Source: DATKNA01 sp963786765 (lineage in GTDB: Bacteria > Actinomycetota > Actinomycetes > Actinomycetales > Kineosporiaceae). From it: a stretch of 64,000 nucleotides of DNA. The translations under genes were made by a program, and so were the position numbers. Location: assembly GCA_963786765.1 (NCBI GenBank), contig CAWBAJ010000007.1, positions 124,001-188,000 of the forward strand, in the 5' to 3' direction. The notes beneath the pieces were generated by a model. The model was given only the letters and a program-made list of their open reading frames with translations. It had not been told where the DNA came from and ran no database searches. Positions 9,261 to 20,235 of this stretch are shown here, one piece after another (position 1 is the first letter of the stretch; each line of letters starts with the position of its first letter).

Positions 9261-10664
9261 TCACTTGTAGGCGGGCACGGGTGGCGGCTCGGTCATCCGG
9301 CTCCGCATGGAGAGGTAGACCGGGATCCCCAGGAGGAACGCGGCGCCGGCCATGAGGAACGGGCCCCAGACCACGTACCAGTTCTCCTGCCCCGTGTTGC
9401 GGGAATACCAGATGAACAGGATCGAGAAGATGAGCGCGACGACCGCGACCGTGACGTCGCGCGCGAATCTCGGTGTGTGCACCGCGCGCTGGTCCTCGCG
9501 CCGCCACTTCAGCTGGGCGAGCGCGGAGAACGCGTACGGGATCGCGGCCGTGATGCCGCTCATCAGCACCAGGGTGGTGAAGACGGTGGCGCCGCTGGCG
9601 CCCAGATAGCTGAACACCATCGCGACGCTCGCCAGCACGGTCGAGGCGATGATGCCCACGGCCGGGACGCCTCGGCCGGAGAGCCGCCCGAACGGCGTCG
9701 GGAACAACCCGTCCTTCGCGGCCGCGAGGGGCATCTCGGCGCAGATCATGGTCCAGCCGTTGAGGGCGCCGAAGCCCGAGACCACGACTGCCGCGGCCAC
9801 GAGGTACCCGGCCCAGGTGCCACCGACGACGGTGTTCGCCGCCACCGAGTAGGAGGCGCTGTTGACGTCCTTGGCGAGCTCCGACGTGGGCACGATGCCG
9901 AACACCGCGGTCAGGGACAGCAGGTACACGACGGCGGCGGCGAGCGTACCGAAGATCGTCGCCCGGGGGACGTTCCGCTCCGGGTCCCGGACCTTGGCCG
10001 CCGCCACCGCGGCCGTCTCGACCCCGAGGTAGCTGAACAGGCAGATGGCCATCGCGCTGCCGATCGCGCCGACCGTGGACTGTCCGCTGACGTTCGCCGG
10101 GGAGAAGTTGGCGGTGCTGATGAAGAACAGCCCCAGCGTGGACATCAGGACGAGGGGGATGAACTTGATGACCGTCGTCCAGAGCTGGACCGCGCCCATG
10201 TTCTTGACCCCGGAGAGATTGACCGCCGCCGGCAGCCACAGGCCGACCAGGGCGATGACGATCGACCACCCGGTCAGGTGGCTCTTGTTCACGAACTCCT
10301 CGACGTAGAACACCCAACCGGTCACGATGGCGGCATTCCCCGCCCAGGCCGTGATCCAGTAGGACCACGCGTTCATGAAACCGACACCGTTCCCGAAGGC
10401 GACCCGGGCGTACGCGTACGGGCCGCCGTCGGCGGGGAGCCGGCGTGAGAGCGAGGAGAACATCAGCGCGAGGGCCAGCGCGCCGACGGTCGTGAGCACC
10501 ATCGCGATCAGGCTGATGGGCCCGATTCCCGCGAGCGAATACGGCAGGTTGAAGATGCCGACCCCGATGATGCTGCCCACAATGAGCGCGGTCGCCTGGG
10601 GCAGGGCCAAGGTGCCCCGTGCTTCCGGTGCGGACTGACTGTGTTCCGGCTTGACCTCGACCAT
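9261..10664 (-). CDS. APC-family amino acid permease, probable arginine/ornithine antiporter
   Basis: A 467-residue protein with about twelve hydrophobic segments. It has the amino acid-polyamine-organocation signature in helix 1 (GSIIGVGIFNLP) and SYLGVETAAV in the middle of the protein. As first gene of the arc operon it is the likely arginine:ornithine exchanger; similarity is to the APC superfamily in general, so the symbol arcD is not assigned. GGGAGA precedes the ATG at 10664. A 196-bp divergent promoter region follows, with an operator-like inverted repeat centred 101 bp from this start and 98 bp from the P-type ATPase start, so one site could serve both genes. Confidence 0.85.
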   Translation of the reverse strand: MVEVKPEHSQSAPEARGTLALPQATALIVGSIIGVGIFNLPYSLAGIGPISLIAMVLTTVGALALALMFSSLSRRLPADGGPYAYARVAFGNGVGFMNAWSYWITAWAGNAAIVTGWVFYVEEFVNKSHLTGWSIVIALVGLWLPAAVNLSGVKNMGAVQLWTTVIKFIPLVLMSTLGLFFISTANFSPANVSGQSTVGAIGSAMAICLFSYLGVETAAVAAAKVRDPERNVPRATIFGTLAAAVVYLLSLTAVFGIVPTSELAKDVNSASYSVAANTVVGGTWAGYLVAAAVVVSGFGALNGWTMICAEMPLAAAKDGLFPTPFGRLSGRGVPAVGIIASTVLASVAMVFSYLGASGATVFTTLVLMSGITAAIPYAFSALAQLKWRREDQRAVHTPRFARDVTVAVVALIFSILFIWYSRNTGQENWYVVWGPFLMAGAAFLLGIPVYLSMRSRMTEPPPVPAYK

Positions 10665-10752
10665 GCCCTATCTCCCGTCAGGCGTCGCCCTACCCGCGGA
10701 ACGGCCGCTTCCTGGTTCGTCGCCGAGCCTCGCCCGGGAGCACGATCCGGAG

Positions 10753-10773
10753 CCTCATCCCAGGCGGATGAAG
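10753..10773. promoter_or_regulatory. island operator, site 1 (divergent arc operon / P-type ATPase)
   Basis: CCTCATCC-N5-GGATGAAG, arms matching at 7 of 8 positions. It lies midway between the divergent permease and ATPase genes. Same sequence and spacing as nine other sites in the window. Confidence 0.6.
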
Positions 10774-10860
10774 TCGCCACGCACCTCGTTCGGTTTCAGT
10801 GGGGCGACGATTCCTCGCGGTGCGCACGCGGGGAGCGACGGCCGAGGAGGAGCCCCAACC

Positions 10861-13644
10861 ATGACGAGTTCGCAGACGAGCACGCGAGCCGCGGTGCCCG
10901 CGCAGCTCGACTTCCACACGCTCTCGATCCCCGAGACCCTGGCCGCCGAAGAGGTCGACGAGCAGCGCGGCCTGAGCACGTCGCAGGCCGAGGAGCGGCG
11001 GCGGACGTACGGCCCGAACCGGTTCGCCGAGGGCGAGCAGGAGCCACGCTGGCGCGCGTTCCTGCGGCAGTACGCCGACCTCATGCAGATCGTGCTGGTC
11101 GTCGCCGGCCTGGGCAGCATCTGGCCGCTCAAGGAGTACGGCACCGGCCTCGTCCTCCTCGCTCCTGACCCTGTTCAACGCCGTGCTGGGCCTGCAGCAG
11201 GAGGGCAAGGCGGCAGCGGCCGTCGCGGCCCTGCAGAAGATGATGATCGTCAAGGCGAAGGTGCGCCGCGACGGCCGCCTGGTCGAGCTCGCCGGCCGAG
11301 GACCTCGTCCCCGGGGACGTGGTCAACATCGAGGCCGGCGACCTCGTCCCGGCCGACGGCCGGCTCCTGCGGGCGGCGACCCTCGAGATCGCCGAGTCGG
11401 CTCTCACCGGCGAGAGCGTCCCGGTGTCCAAGGGCATCGAGTCGGTGCCGCTGGCCGACACGCCGCTCGGCGACCGCACCGACATGGTCTACATGAACAC
11501 CAACGTCACCCGGGGCGCCGGCACCTTCGTCGTGACCGCGACCGGCATGTCGACCGAGGTGGGGCACGTCTCGGGCATGCTCCAGGCCCAGGACGACAGC
11601 GAGACCCCGCTGACGCGGCAGCTCGCCGCGCTGACCAACCAGATCCTCATCATCGCCGGCATCGCCCTGCTCGTGACGGTGGTCATCAACCTGGCCCGGG
11701 GGAACGACTTCACGGTCGTGTTCACCGCGGCGATCGCCTTCGCGATCTCGGCCATCCCGACCGGCCTGCCCGCCGTCGTCACGGCGATCCTCTCGCTCGG
11801 CACGCGGATGCTGGCCGACGCCAACGCCATCGTGAAGCGGCTGCGGTCGGCCGAGACCCTCGGCTCCACCTCGGCCATCAACTCCGACAAGACCGGCACC
11901 CTCACCCTGAACCAGATGACGGCCGTGGAGATGACCCTTCCCGGACGCCGCTACACCGTCTCCGGGAGCGGCTACTCGACCGAGGGCAGCGTCAAGCACG
12001 TCTTCGGCCAGCCCGAGGTCTCCCTCGACGCGTTCCTCCTGCCCATGGCGCTGGCCTCGGACGCCTCGGTCCGTGACGGCGTGATGGTCGGCGACCCCAC
12101 CGAGGGGGCGCTGGTCGTGCTCGCCGAGAAGGGCGGCCTCGACACCGAGGACACCCGGGAGCTCTACCCGCGGGTCGCCGAGTTGCCCTTCGACGCCGCC
12201 TACAAGCTGATGGCGACGTTCCACCGGATGACCGACGAGCTCGGCCGCGACGTCGTCCGCTGCTTCGTCAAGGGCGCGCCCGACCAGCTGCTGGCACGCG
12301 CCGCCTACACGCTGGACCCCGTCGACCTGCACCCGATCCGCGCCGACGAAGGCTTCCGGGCCCGGTACATGGAGGAGAACCAGCGCCTCGGCGAGCAGGG
12401 CCTGCGCGTGCTGGCCACTGGCCGCAAGGACTTCGACCCAGCCGGGTTCGACCCCGGCGGCGACCTGCTCGCCCAGCTCGAGGGCCTGACCGTCCTCACG
12501 CTCGTCGGGATCGAGGACCCGCCCCGTCCGCAGGCGAAGGCCGCCATCGCGAAGGCGAAGGCCGCCGGCATCCAGGTCCGCATGATCACCGGCGACCACA
12601 AGGTCACGGCTCAGGCGATCGCCGACCGGCTCGGCATCGAGGGGCGGGCCATCAGCGGGGCCGAGTTCGGCGACATGTCGGACGACGAGCTGATCCAGGC
12701 CATCGACGGGGTGGGCGTCATCGCACGGGTCACCCCGGAGCACAAGGTCCGGCTGGTCGAGACGCTGCAGCGCAAGGGGCACATCGTCGCCATGACCGGC
12801 GACGGCGTGAACGACGCGCCGGCCCTGAAGAAGGCCGACATCGGCATCGCCATGGGGATCACCGGCACGGAGGTCACGAAGGAGGCCGCCGCCATGATCC
12901 TCACCGACGACGACTTCGCGACCATCGTCCACGCCGTCGAGCTCGGCCGCGGCCTCTACGACAACCTGCGCAAGTACGTGTTCTTCCAGATGGGCGCGCT
13001 GATCGGCTTCATCGTCACGTTCCTGGGCGCGAGCATCTTCAACATCGCGGCCGGCGTCCCGTTCCTGCCCCTGCAGACCCTGTGGGTGAACTTCACGACG
13101 CAGGTGTTCCAGGCGATCGGCCTGGGCTACGGCAAGCCGGCGCCGGATCTGATGGCGCGCAAGCCCCGTCCCGCCGACGAGAAGATCCTCCCCCGCGATC
13201 GGCTGGCCTGGCTCAGCGTCCTCGGCCTCGTCCTCGGGATCGGGACCCTCGCCGTCATCGGCTGGTCCGAGCATGCCCACGGCACGGACGTGGCCCGGAC
13301 CATGGGCCTGACCACGTTCTCCCTGTTCAACCTCTTCCTGTCGTTCACCGTCAGGGACGACGTGCGCTCGGTGTTCTCCCTCGACACCTTCGACGACCGC
13401 CGGTTCGTGCTGATGAGCGGCATGTCCGTGGCGGCGATCGTGCTGGCGACCGAGTTCGGGCCGTTCCAGCGTCTGCTCCAGAGCGTCGAGCTCGACCTCG
13501 GTCAGTGGCTCGTCTGCATCGCCGTCGCCTCGTCGATCATCTGGGTGACCGAGATCTACAAGCTGTTCGCCCGCCGTCGGGTCGCCTCCCTGCCCCCGTC
13601 GCCCCCACCGGCGGCCAGGGTCGCGGCGCACTGCCGCGGTGTGA
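10861..13644 (+). CDS. P-type cation-transporting ATPase with atypical ion-site residues (frameshifted)
   Basis: Domain order of a P2-like ATPase: N-terminal cation domain (ETLAAEEVDEQRGLS), TGESVPVS in the actuator domain, SDKTGTLT with the phosphorylated Asp, KGAPDQL in the nucleotide domain, TGDGVNDAPALKKADIG in the hinge, and C-terminal helices. Helix M4 reads IPTGLP where calcium pumps have IPEGLP, and M6 reads WVNFTTQ where they have an Asp at the last position, so two acidic calcium ligands are absent; the ion is uncertain. GAGGAGGAG precedes the ATG. The start and body lie in three frames (+1 shifts near 11160 and 11297); a third shift near 13600 would give the stop at 13644. Otherwise the frame stays open to 13976, through two hairpins. 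Confidence 0.85.
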
Positions 13645-13694
13645 GGCCCTGCTGCCGGCGCCGTCGGCCAGGCGTCTTCGGGGTCGGACGCAAC

Positions 13695-13783
13695 GGACCG
13701 GCCCGGCTGCCCCGGCAGCCGAGCCGGTCCGGCACCCGGCCCATCCGACGGCGACGGCGGGAGCGACGCGGATGGGCCGGGTG
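13695..13783. terminator. double hairpin between convergent genes
   Basis: Stem 1 (13695-13711 with 13714-13730) pairs at 16 of 17 positions. Stem 2 (13733-13747 with 13769-13783) is a perfect 15-bp stem with a 21-nt loop. They lie between the ATPase (+) and the LuxR gene (-), so they probably end transcription from both sides. No U-tract, as is common in high-GC actinobacteria. Confidence 0.65.
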
Positions 13784-13819
13784 GCTGGGCGATCGCAGGA
13801 GGATTCTCGGCTGGGGTGG

Positions 13820-16494
13820 TCAGAGCAGGCCGAGCTCGCGGGCCCGGCGGACGGCCTCGTTGCGCCGCTCGGCCGCCAGCTTGCGCAGGATCGCCCGGAC
13901 GTGGGTCTTGATGGTGTTCACCGACAGGAACATCCGGGCCGCGATCTCCTCCGTGGGGAGGAGCTGGTCGAGGTAGACCAGGACCTCGGCCTCGCGCTTG
14001 GTGAGCGGCTGGATGAGGACGTCCGCCTCCGCGCTCCCCGCGGGCGGGGCACTGTGCGGGCCGACCGGCGCTTCCTGACGCGGCGGTGGGACGGTCAGCG
14101 CTGGGGGCGACGCAGCGGACGGCCTCGGGATGCGGATGGTGCCGGCGCTGATCGATGAGGGCTCGCACCCGTACCGGTGCCTCGTCGAACGGGCGACGCA
14201 TGCCCTCGGCCGACGCGAGGCGCAGAGCCTCGTCGACCGCCAGCGCGGCCGCGTCACCCCGTGAGAGCGCGAGGGCGCTGGCGGCGCCGAGCAGGTTGGC
14301 CTCGACGAGGAGCTCGACCGGGGCGGCTGACTGCCGCGAAGACCTGCCGTGCGGTTCGCCAGCTCTCCGTCGCGCCGTCGGCCGCGAGCTTGATCCACCC
14401 GTGCGCCAGCAGGGACTCGAGGGACCCGTGGCTGACGGAGCGACGGACCAACGCGTCGGCCTCGTCCGTCCTGCCCTCCTCCAGGAGCACCCGAGCCTCG
14501 GCAGCCTCGAGCCGGTGAGGACAGCCAGGACGGCGTGGAGGCGCTCGAGCGGTCGCTCCAGTGGCGGAACAGGCGCAGAGCCGCGGGCAGGTGGCCGCCG
14601 AGCCGCAACAGGCGGCTGCGCACGAGCACGAGGGCCGCACTCGTGACGGGGTCGAAGCCGCCGCTCCCCTCGGCCTGTGCGGCCCGCACGTGTGCCGCCG
14701 GCCGGGTCGAGCTCACCGCGGTCGGCTGGCCACCCAGGCGAGCGCCACGTGCGCTGCGCACGTCCCCAGCGGGGCGGCGCCGCGTGCTCGGCGGACGGGC
14801 CGCTCGCGTCAAGGGCCTCCTGCAGCGGCCTCGACCGCTGCGGTGAGGTCGGCCGGCCGACGCCTCCACGAGCGCCAGCTGCGCAAGGGCGTAGCCGCGC
14901 AGCACCGTGCTCCGCCCGGCCGGCACCGCCCCGACGACACTGCGGAACATCTCGCGCGCGAAGGCCAGCTCCCCCAGCAGGAACCCGCCCCGGGCAGAAG
15001 CGAGCAGTGCCAGGGCTCCGACGTCCGGGTCGGACGGTGCGCCGGCTTCCGCGACCAAGGACTGGACGAGGGCGGCGCCCGACGAGCGCCTCCTGCGCCA
15101 TCCCCGCCGACCGCGGCCCTGATCATCCTCGTCGACGGCCACCGCCAGCGGGAGGGCGGCTCCCCGGCGCCGTCGAGGTCCGTCACCAGCTCGCCCGCAC
15201 GGGCGAGCTGCTTGTCGGCGGCGACCAGGTCGCCCTGCTGGACGGCGAGCGCGGCCCGCGCGACGGCGGCCGCGGGGCCGGACGTCGCCGCGGGCATCCG
15301 GGCGAAGGTCTCGGCGAGGCCGTCGGCCGGGCCGGCGGCGAGCAGCCGGCCGACACCGTGCTCGAGGACGAGGAGCTGCGCCGCCTCCTCCCAGTCCTCG
15401 GCCACCGCGTACTGGCGCATCGCCTCGCTCGTGCGCCCGGACTCAGCGAGCCAGCGAGCCGCCTTGCGGTGCAGGCGGCGCGTCCTCGTCGGGGACTGGT
15501 GGCGCAATCTGCGCCCGCAGCAGGTCCCGGACGAGCGGGTGGTACGCGTACGCCTCGCCTCCGTCCCGGCCCGCGCTGCCGGCGACCACGTCCACGAAGA
15601 CGCTGGCCTGGGCGAGTTCGCGTAACGTCGGCGCGGCCTCCCGCGAGCCCGAGAGCACGACGGCGAGCTCGGGGTAGAGGACGTCGACGACGCTCGTCGA
15701 CAGCAGCAGGTCGCGGACCCCGGGCGGTTGCGGCGTCCAGCACCTCGGTGCGGAAGTAGAGGGCGATGTCCGTGCCGGCGAAGTCGACGGCGTCGTCCAG
15801 CTGGCCGCCGCGGCCGTCCTCGACGCCCGACCAGTCGCAAGCCCGCCGCCCACCCCCGCGTCCGGTACGAGAAGGCGAGCACCGCCGTGTCCGACAGCTC
15901 CGGCTTGCGCCCGGCGAGCAACTGGCGGGCCTCGTCAGGCGTGAAGGCGAGCTCGGGGAACCGGATCTCCGTGACCGACCGGGCAAGGCGGTACTGCGGC
16001 AGCGGGAGGTTGGGATCGACCCTGGTGACCAGCACGAGCCGAAGGCGTCCCGCGGAGTGCCCGAGGAGGAAGTCCAGGTCGTCGAAGATCTGCTGCCGGG
16101 TCAGCGCCTCCGCGTTGTCCAGGACGAGGACGATCGGCGCCGACCGCTCGGACAGCGCGGCCGCCAGCCGGACCAGCAGCGAGTGCTCGACGACCTCGTT
16201 GCGGTCCGGCGGCCTCATCTTGCCGCTGTCCAGGCCCGCCCGCGCCAGGCCGGCGAGCACGTACGACCAGAAGACGCCGGGCTGGTGGTCCTCCTCGTCC
16301 AGGCTGATCCAGACGAGCGGCCCGGGAGCGTCGCCGCTCGCCGCCCACATGCTCACGAGCACGGTCTTGCCCGACCCGGCCGGAGCGCTGACCAGAGTCA
16401 GCGGGCCGCGAACTGCGCTGGTGAGACGCTCGAACAGCCGAGGTCGAGGCACCACCGGCGCCTTGGCCGCGGGCACGAGGAACTTCGCGGTCAT
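13820..16494 (-). pseudogene. MalT-like (LAL) LuxR-family regulator, multiple frameshifts
   Basis: The N-terminus has FLVPAAKAPVVPRPRLFERL and a Walker A motif SAPAGSGKT, then VLVLDNAEAL as Walker B, the usual start of MalT/LAL regulators. A helical repeat region follows (HPLVRDLLRAQ, RLHRKAARWLAESGRTSEA). The C-terminus is a LuxR helix-turn-helix (LTKREAEVLVYLDQLL, EEIAARMFLSVNTIKTHVRA). Total about 890 residues, normal for the family. The pieces lie in all three frames with at least five switches between about 15850 and 14000. ATG at 16494 chosen; an in-frame ATG at 16539 is possible. Type given as pseudogene because the frame is broken as read, but sequencing indels are plausible. It is divergent from a second, related regulator. 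Confidence 0.75.
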
Positions 16495-16841
16495 GATCGG
16501 ATCACCGGAGGGCGTGGTGGCACGCTCCGGCACCTCCATGCCAGCAGACCATCGCCGTCGACCCCTCACTGTCGGCGGCAGCGCGCCTCGCCGCCGCCCA
16601 CGGGTCACTCCCGTTGATCTCACCCTGGGGTCGGAGGATGAAGCCCTCATCACCCACATGGGGCGAAACATGGAAGGCCGTGGATGTCGAGCGGTGGACC
16701 GACTAAAGCTGGGCCTTTGCCTCTGATCACTTGACCCCTCCACCTCGAATGTGTCAAGACGTAGGAGTCGTCCCGGCACCCGGGATGCAGGACCGCGCCG
16801 CGGCCGTGGCCGTTCGTCCGGACGGGCGGAGGAGGTGCGCC
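16495..16841. other. divergent intergenic region between two LuxR regulators
   Basis: 347 bp without a convincing gene. It contains an everted pair of operator-like half-sites, GGATGA-N5-TCATCA (16636-16652), about 100 bp upstream of the leftward regulator. A GGAGGAGG Shine-Dalgarno lies before the rightward GTG at 16842. No terminator seen. Confidence 0.5.
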
Positions 16842-19084
16842 GTGCAAGGCTCATCCGGACACGCCCCGCCTCCCACCGTCCGGGGACACACCCTCGATCC
16901 ACCGGGCCGACCTGGTACGCCGGCTGTCCTCGGTCCCCGATGACGTGGCGCTGGTCCTCGTCGTCGCTCCGCCGGGCTATGGCAAGACGACCGCGGTGGG
17001 CCAGTGGGCGGCGGACGACGTGCGAGCCGGGTGGCCTGGCTGACCGTCACCGGGCAGACATCAGGACCGGCGACGCTTCGTGCACGACCTCGCGCTCGCC
17101 CTGGAGCTGGCTCGAGGCGCAGGGGACGGCCTCGGGCGACTGCGCCGCATCGCTCGCTGCCGCGATCGGCGGACGCAGGCGGCGGCACGGCTGGCCTCCG
17201 CCGCCGCCGCCGCCGGCCGCGGCGGTCACGATCGTCCTCGACGACCTCCACCTGCTACGCACTCGCGCGGCGCTCGACCTGGTGCTCGCCGTCGCTGTGC
17301 GGCTGCCCCCGGCTACAGGATCGTCGTCATCGCCGATCGGCGGCCACGGCTGCAGATCGGGCGGCTGCTCAGCGAGGGGCGATGCCTCGATGTCGGCCCG
17401 GACGAGCTGGCGTTCTCCCGGGAGGAGACGCAGGCCCTTCTCGCGGCGTCCGGCGTCGACCTGGACGGCGAGGCTGTCGACGAGCTGCAGCGGCGGACGG
17501 AGGGCTGGGCGGCGGGGCTGCACCGCGCGGTGCCGCGCCCTGACGGCCCGAGGTACTCGCGCGCGACGTGCGCGAGATCGCGGGAGCAGCCGCTCCATAG
17601 CGGACTACTTCAGCCGCGAGGTGCTCTCCTTGCTCTCGGTCGACGCCGTCAGGTTCCTGATGCGGACCGCCGTTCTGGATCGTTTCTGCGGTTCCCTGTG
17701 CGACGCCGCTCTTCGCTCGACCGGGTCCGCCGCCGTGGATCGGACGAGGTCGCCGCGCTCGGGCTCTTCCTGGTCCCCCTGGACGATCGCGGCGAATGGT
17801 TCCGCTACCACCGGCTCTTCGCCGAGATGCTGCGCAGCGAGCTGCGGCGCCGGGAGCCCGGCGAGGACCGGCGCATCCTCCAGGAGGCGGCGCTGTGGTA
17901 CGAGAGGCAGGGCTTGCCCGAGGAGGCGGTGCGGCACGCGCTGGCCGCCGCGGACGCCGTCCTCGCCGCACGCTTGATCGCCGCTCATACCCAGGAGCTG
18001 AACAGCCGGGGGCGGATGCGGGCAGCTGCGGTCGCTGCTCGAGCGGCTCGACCAGCACATCCTCGAGCGCTACCCACCCCTCGCCGTGATGGCGGCCTGG
18101 ATCTGGGCCCTCACCGGCGACGCGCTCCAGGCCCGCTGGGCCCTGCCGTGTGGCCGGACAGGGCACCTTCGACGGGCCGATGCCGGACAGGTCCGCGTCG
18201 TTGGAATCGGGAATCCTCCATCATCCGGGCCGCGCTGGCGCCCGATGGCGTCGACGAAATGCTGGCCGACGCCCGCCGCGCGGTCGCGCTCGAACCGTTG
18301 GGTAGCCGGTGGCACACACTCGCCCGGCTGCTGGAGGGTGCGGCCCAGCTTGGTCGCCGGGTCGGTCCCCGAGGCGAACGCCGCCTTCGAGGACGCCGCC
18401 CGGGCCGGCGGTGCGAAGCAGCGACCGGGTGCGTCCTTCGCGTTGGCCATGCGCGCCCTGACTGCCGCAGCCGACGGCGACTGGGCCACCGCTGCCTCCT
18501 GTGCGCACGAGGGCTCAACGACTCGTGGACGAGACCCTCTGGGACAGCATGGCGAGCGTCACGGTCTTCGCCGCGGATGCGCAGGTGGCGCTGCACCGGG
18601 GGAACACCCGGCGGGCCCTGTACCAGTTGCGGGAGGCGGAGCGCCTTTATCAGGATCCGTCACCCGTCGCCTTCCCGTGGCTGGCCGTCCACGTCGCGAT
18701 CGTCCTCGGCCGGCTCCAGCTCGGCCTCGGGGACGCGGCCGCGGCCGAGAGCAAGCTGGCCGAGGCGCGCCGGGCCCTGGCGCTGCTGCCGACGCCAGGG
18801 CGTCCTGAACGGTCAGGTCGAGTCCTTCGCGTCTCAGCTCGAGTCCGGCGCCGGCGACCGTGAGGCGGACGGGGAAGCCGGACTGACGAAGGCGGAGCTT
18901 CGGGTCCTGCGGCTGCTGCCGACGCACTACACCCTCGGCGAGATCGGCGCCGAGCTCGTCGTGTCCAGGAACACGGTCAAGAGCCAGGTCGCGGCCGATC
19001 TACCGTAAGCTCGACGTCGCCAACCGTGCCGAGGCCGTCCGCCGGGCCCAGGAGTCCGGGCTCATACCACCGCAACCACGATGA
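16842..19084 (+). pseudogene. second MalT-like (LAL) LuxR-family regulator, multiple frameshifts
   Basis: GTG start with GGAGGAGG seven bases upstream. A Walker A motif APPGYGKTT is near 16960-16990, followed after frame changes by TIVLDDLHLLR (Walker B), FSREETQALLAASGVDL, RRTEGWAAGL, WFRYHRLFAEMLRSEL and a C-terminal LuxR helix-turn-helix (LTKAELRVLRLLPTHYTLGEIG, VVSRNTVKSQ). At 18990 one extra G breaks the end of the helix-turn-helix; removing it gives YRKLDVANRAEAVRRAQESG and a stop at 19084. About 745 residues. At least five frame switches. The two regulators are divergent and are the best local candidates for controlling the stress island, but that is inference from position. Confidence 0.7.
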
Positions 19085-19140
19085 GCTCGCGCCACCTCGG
19101 GGGACGAATGCCGGAGGGCACCGATACGGGAGGGGATGGG

Positions 19141-19651
19141 ATGACGACACTGCTCGTCCTCGGCTTCCCATATCCGACCAGCGCCAACGCTGCGGTCGAG
19201 GACATCCTGCTGCAGGAGCCCGAGCTCGCCGGCGAGCCCGAGGCGGTCGCAGTCGTGACCCGTGACGACGGGCGCGGCCTCCACATCACGACGAACCACA
19301 TCGTGGGAAGGCTGGGGCGTAGGTTCTTCTGGCACCTCCTCGTCACCGCCCTCGTCCTCCTGCCGCAAGCGGGCACGCACGCCGAGGCGGACCTCGAGGA
19401 CCTCTCGCAGCGGCTGGCTGCGCTCGGGCTCGACGCCGCCGTTCCAGGACCGGCTGCGGACGATGCTCGCCCCGGACACCTCTGCGCTGTTCCTGCTCGT
19501 GACCGAACCCGTTCCGGCGGACACGCTGACCTCGCTGGGACGTTTCGGGGGCAGGCTGCTGGCGGCGTCGCTCGTCCCCGACGTCGAGGCCGGGCTGATG
19601 CGGGCCCTCCACCCGACCGACGGGTTCCGCTGGAACGGACCGACCACCTGA
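19141..19651 (+). CDS. DUF1269-like protein, copy A (frameshifted)
   Basis: The N-terminus MTTLLVLGFPYPTSANAA resembles DUF1269 proteins, and the C-terminal block DTSALFLLVTEPVPADTLTSL corresponds to their LTPGAAAVFALV region. The glycine-zipper membrane hairpin normally found between these parts is reduced to one short hydrophobic stretch (LLVTALVLLP). A shift near 19440 moves the end into another frame, stopping at 19651. GGAGGGGATGGG precedes the ATG at 19141; an earlier ATG at 19081 overlaps the upstream regulator. Closely related to the gene at 22066. Function unknown; predicted cytoplasmic or membrane-associated. Confidence 0.65.
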
Positions 19652-19678
19652 CCGAGGGCTGACCTGCGAACTCCGGGC

Positions 19679-20139
19679 CTAGCGGCCGAGGTGCTTGCGT
19701 TCGCGCGGGCCTACCGGCAGGCCTGGGATGGCGACGGCCAGGAAGGGGCCGACGAGCTGCGTGCGGTCGCGGGCAGCGGCGGCGACCTCCAGCAGGCGCC
19801 CGTCGTCGAGCCGCAGGACCAGGCAGAGCGACGTCGCGCCCCAGCCCGCGCACCTCACGGCGCCGCAGCTCGCGCAGCGGCTCCGCCGGGGTACGCACCG
19901 GCAACGGTGTGACCTGCACCTTCACCAGGCCCCGTCGAACGATCAGCACGTCGTGGCACCAGGTGGCCCGGCACCTCCACGCGGGCCAGCGGATGTGCCG
20001 GGTCGCGGACTCGACGGGAGCCCACCTGGTCCTGCACTTGAAGCTGAGCATCCCGTCGGGAAAGCGGTAGCTCCTGGCCATTGCCACGCGTTCCGCCGAC
20101 CGTGAGCATCAGGACCGCGAGGACGATCAACCCGCTCAT
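19679..20139 (-). CDS. DUF2550-like membrane-anchored protein, copy A (two frameshifts)
   Basis: An N-terminal hydrophobic segment (MSGLIVLAVLMLTVGG) is followed, in a second frame, by a compact basic domain (YRFPDGMLSFKCRTRW, WCHDVLIVRRGLVKVQVTPL) and, in a third frame, by LVLRLDDGRLLEVAAAARDR and a stop at 19679. The layout resembles DUF2550 (one membrane anchor plus a small cytoplasmic domain); this family call is tentative. The gene at 22659 has the same blocks in the same order, showing that the pieces belong together. It lies downstream of, and in the same direction as, the DUF7144 gene at 20236. Confidence 0.5.
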
Positions 20140-20235
20140 GGCGCTCCCCTCTCACCGAGCATCGCGACCGGGAACGACGTTCCGGCCGACGGGAAGCCCG
20201 ACCGGTCGGAACGTCGAGGGCCTGGGCCCGGCGGC

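Noticed and set aside
6542..9355. A 937-residue plus-strand frame across arcB and arcA
   Set aside because: Antisense shadow of two well-identified enzymes; repetitive VRxxDV composition typical of reverse-complement GC-rich coding DNA.
10753..10773. DosR/DevR box
   Set aside because: The known mycobacterial box has GGGAC/GTCCC cores; these sites have TCATCC/GGATGA arms, so the identity of the binding protein is left open.
11250..15101. A 1283-residue reading frame on the minus strand opposite the P-type ATPase
   Set aside because: It is antisense to a gene with clear ATPase motifs, is rich in Asp/Glu/Gly/Arg as expected for a shadow frame in high-GC DNA, and has no recognisable domain.
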